Positions 62,503-64,000 of a stretch of DNA of 64,000 bases are shown here, piece by piece. Position 1 is the stretch's first letter, and each line of letters starts with the position of its first letter. The notes beneath the pieces are model-generated. The model was given only the letters and a program-made list of their open reading frames with translations, was not told the origin of the DNA and ran no database searches. A program made the position numbers and the translations under genes. Source of the stretch: Dickeya zeae NCPPB 2538 (GTDB lineage Bacteria > Pseudomonadota > Gammaproteobacteria > Enterobacterales > Enterobacteriaceae); assembly GCF_000406165.1 (NCBI RefSeq), contig NZ_CM001977.1, positions 1,065,141 to 1,129,140 of the forward strand, read 5' to 3'.

Positions 62503-64000
62503 ATGAGTATGAAAGGCCAAGAGACCCGCGGCTTCCAGTCAGAAGTCAAGCAACTGCTGCACTTGATGATCCATTCGCTGTACTCCAACAAAGAAGTGTT
62601 TCTGCGCGAATTGATCTCCAACGCGTCCGATGCCGCGGATAAACTGCGTTTTCGTGCACTGTCCACTCCAGACTTGTATGAAGGTGATGGAGAACTGCGC
62701 GTTCGGGTCTCTATCGATAAAGAAAAGCGCACTCTGACCATCAGTGATAACGGTATCGGCATGAGCCGCGATGACGTTATCGACAATCTGGGGACGATTG
62801 CCAAATCCGGTACCAAGGCGTTTCTGGAGTCTCTCGGTTCTGATCAGGCAAAAGACAGCCAGTTGATCGGCCAGTTTGGTGTCGGGTTCTACTCCGCGTT
62901 TATCGTCGCCGATAAGGTCACGGTAAAAACCCGTGTGGCGGGTGCCGATGCCGAACAGGGTGTGTTCTGGGAGTCAGCCGGTGAAGGCGAATACACCATC
63001 GCAGATATCGCTAAAGCGCAACGTGGTACCGACATCACCCTGCATCTGCGCGAAGGCGAAGATGAGTTTCTCGATAACTGGCGGGTGCGCTCAGTCATCA
63101 GCAAATATTCCGACCACATCGCACTGCCGGTAGAAATTGAATCCCGCACGGAAAGTGAGGAAGAGGGCGGTGAAGAGACCGTCACTTGGGAGAAGATCAA
63201 CAAGGCTCAGGCACTGTGGACCCGCAACAAGTCAGACATCAGCGATGATGAGTACAACGAGTTTTACAAACATATCGCCCATGACTTTACCAACCCACTG
63301 AGCTGGAGCCACAACCGGGTAGAAGGAAAGCAGGAATACACCAGCCTGTTATATATTCCTTCCCAAGCTCCTTGGGACATGTGGAATCGCGATCACAAGC
63401 ATGGTCTGAAACTGTATGTGCAGCGCGTATTCATTATGGACGATGCCGAACAGTTCATGCCGAACTACCTGCGTTTCGTCCGTGGTTTGATAGACTCCAA
63501 TGACCTGCCGCTCAACGTATCCCGTGAAATTCTGCAGGATAACCGTGTCACGCAGAGTTTGCGTACGGCGTTGACGAAGCGTGTGCTGCAAATGCTGGAA
63601 AAACTGGCTAAAGATGACAGCGAAAAATACCAGACGTTCTGGAGTCAGTTTGGCCTGGTGTTGAAAGAAGGCCCGGCGGAAGACGGTGGCAACCGTGAAG
63701 CCATTGCCAAACTGCTGCGTTTTGCGACCACCCACAATGATAGCGATGCACAGACCGTATCGCTGGATGACTATATCAGCCGCATGGTGGAAGGTCAGGA
63801 CAAGATCTATTACATCACTGCTGACAGCTATGCTGCGGCCAAGAGCAGCCCGCATCTGGAACTGTTCCGCAAGAAAGGCATTGAGGTCCTGCTGCTCTCC
63901 GATCGTATCGACGAATGGATGATGAGCTACCTGACCGAGTTTGACGGTAAATCGTTCCAGTCGGTTAGCAAAGCTGACGAATCGTTGGATAAGCTGGCAG
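62503..64000 (+). CDS. htpG: Chaperone HtpG (Hsp90), cut by window edge
   Basis: Bacterial Hsp90 that remodels client proteins using ATP. The open frame runs to the window end, covering about 499 residues of the usual 624. The N-terminal GHKL ATPase motifs are present: LISNASDAADKLR, DNGIGM and GQFGVGFYSAF. The ATG at 62503 has AGGGAAG at a good distance; a second ATG at 62509 would give the MKGQETRG start seen in E. coli. No internal stop was found. Confidence 0.96.
   Translation, partial: MSMKGQETRGFQSEVKQLLHLMIHSLYSNKEVFLRELISNASDAADKLRFRALSTPDLYEGDGELRVRVSIDKEKRTLTISDNGIGMSRDDVIDNLGTIAKSGTKAFLESLGSDQAKDSQLIGQFGVGFYSAFIVADKVTVKTRVAGADAEQGVFWESAGEGEYTIADIAKAQRGTDITLHLREGEDEFLDNWRVRSVISKYSDHIALPVEIESRTESEEEGGEETVTWEKINKAQALWTRNKSDISDDEYNEFYKHIAHDFTNPLSWSHNRVEGKQEYTSLLYIPSQAPWDMWNRDHKHGLKLYVQRVFIMDDAEQFMPNYLRFVRGLIDSNDLPLNVSREILQDNRVTQSLRTALTKRVLQMLEKLAKDDSEKYQTFWSQFGLVLKEGPAEDGGNREAIAKLLRFATTHNDSDAQTVSLDDYISRMVEGQDKIYYITADSYAAAKSSPHLELFRKKGIEVLLLSDRIDEWMMSYLTEFDGKSFQSVSKADESLDKLA

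Noticed and set aside
1..64000. CRISPR arrays, prophage, toxin-antitoxin or defence islands
   Set aside because: No regularly spaced repeats, phage genes, integrase or restriction genes are visible. The only mobile DNA is the IS fragment at the left edge. tomB-hha is antidote/toxin-like but is a known core gene pair.

Overview
The window is core chromosome of an enterobacterium (order Enterobacterales). Gene content and order follow the E. coli K-12 block from yajI-nrdR to htpG almost without rearrangement. A 67-residue YmoA-type Hha, a MiaE gene, and a PLP-dependent cysteine-degrading enzyme beside decR suggest a plant-associated relative such as Dickeya or Pectobacterium. That placement is an inference from gene content; no database search was made.

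Layout. 1-309: the right end of an IS4-family element and a host terminator. 331-4254: yajI and mgtA, the latter with a long leader encoding a proline-rich MgtL peptide. 4255-8448: nrdR-ribD-ribH-nusB-thiL-pgpA (dNTP regulation, riboflavin, antitermination, thiamine, phospholipid). 8523-13289: dxs-ispA-xseB (isoprenoid precursors, exonuclease VII) divergent from thiI. 13358-17027: yajL-panE, yajQ and yajR. 17178-21982: the cyoABCDE bo3 oxidase operon. 22501-24606: yajG-ampG (peptidoglycan recycling). 24957-34503: bolA, tig, clpPX, lon, hupB, ppiD, a protein-quality-control block. 34642-37666: ybaV, queC, a cysteine desulfhydrase-like gene and decR. 37748-45418: mdlAB, glnK-amtB, tesB, ybaY, atl. 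45577-47513: 4.5S RNA, hha-tomB, and rpmE2-ykgO (zinc-sparing ribosomal proteins). 47688-52837: acrAB and divergent acrR. 52963-64000: mscK, rsmS, priC, miaE, ybaN, apt-dnaX-ybaB-recR and the start of htpG.

Regulatory signals are unusually easy to read. Three heat-shock genes (clpP, lon, htpG) each have a sigma-32-type promoter with the same 14-nt spacer. glnK has a sigma-54 promoter and an NtrC-like site. rpmE2 has a Zur-type box, and acrA/acrR share a near-perfect AcrR operator. dnaX keeps its programmed -1 frameshift site, and mgtA has a PhoP-like box upstream of mgtL.

Relative to the E. coli order as I remember it, yajO, ybaW, ybaE, cof and the genes between ffs and hha are absent. mgtA, the cysteine desulfhydrase-like gene, rpmE2-ykgO and miaE are present at junctions where K-12 lacks them. 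I found no prophage, CRISPR array, tRNA or rRNA. I see no convincing undescribed multi-gene system; the best leads are the cysteine module with its repeated putative operator and a few structured intergenic segments.
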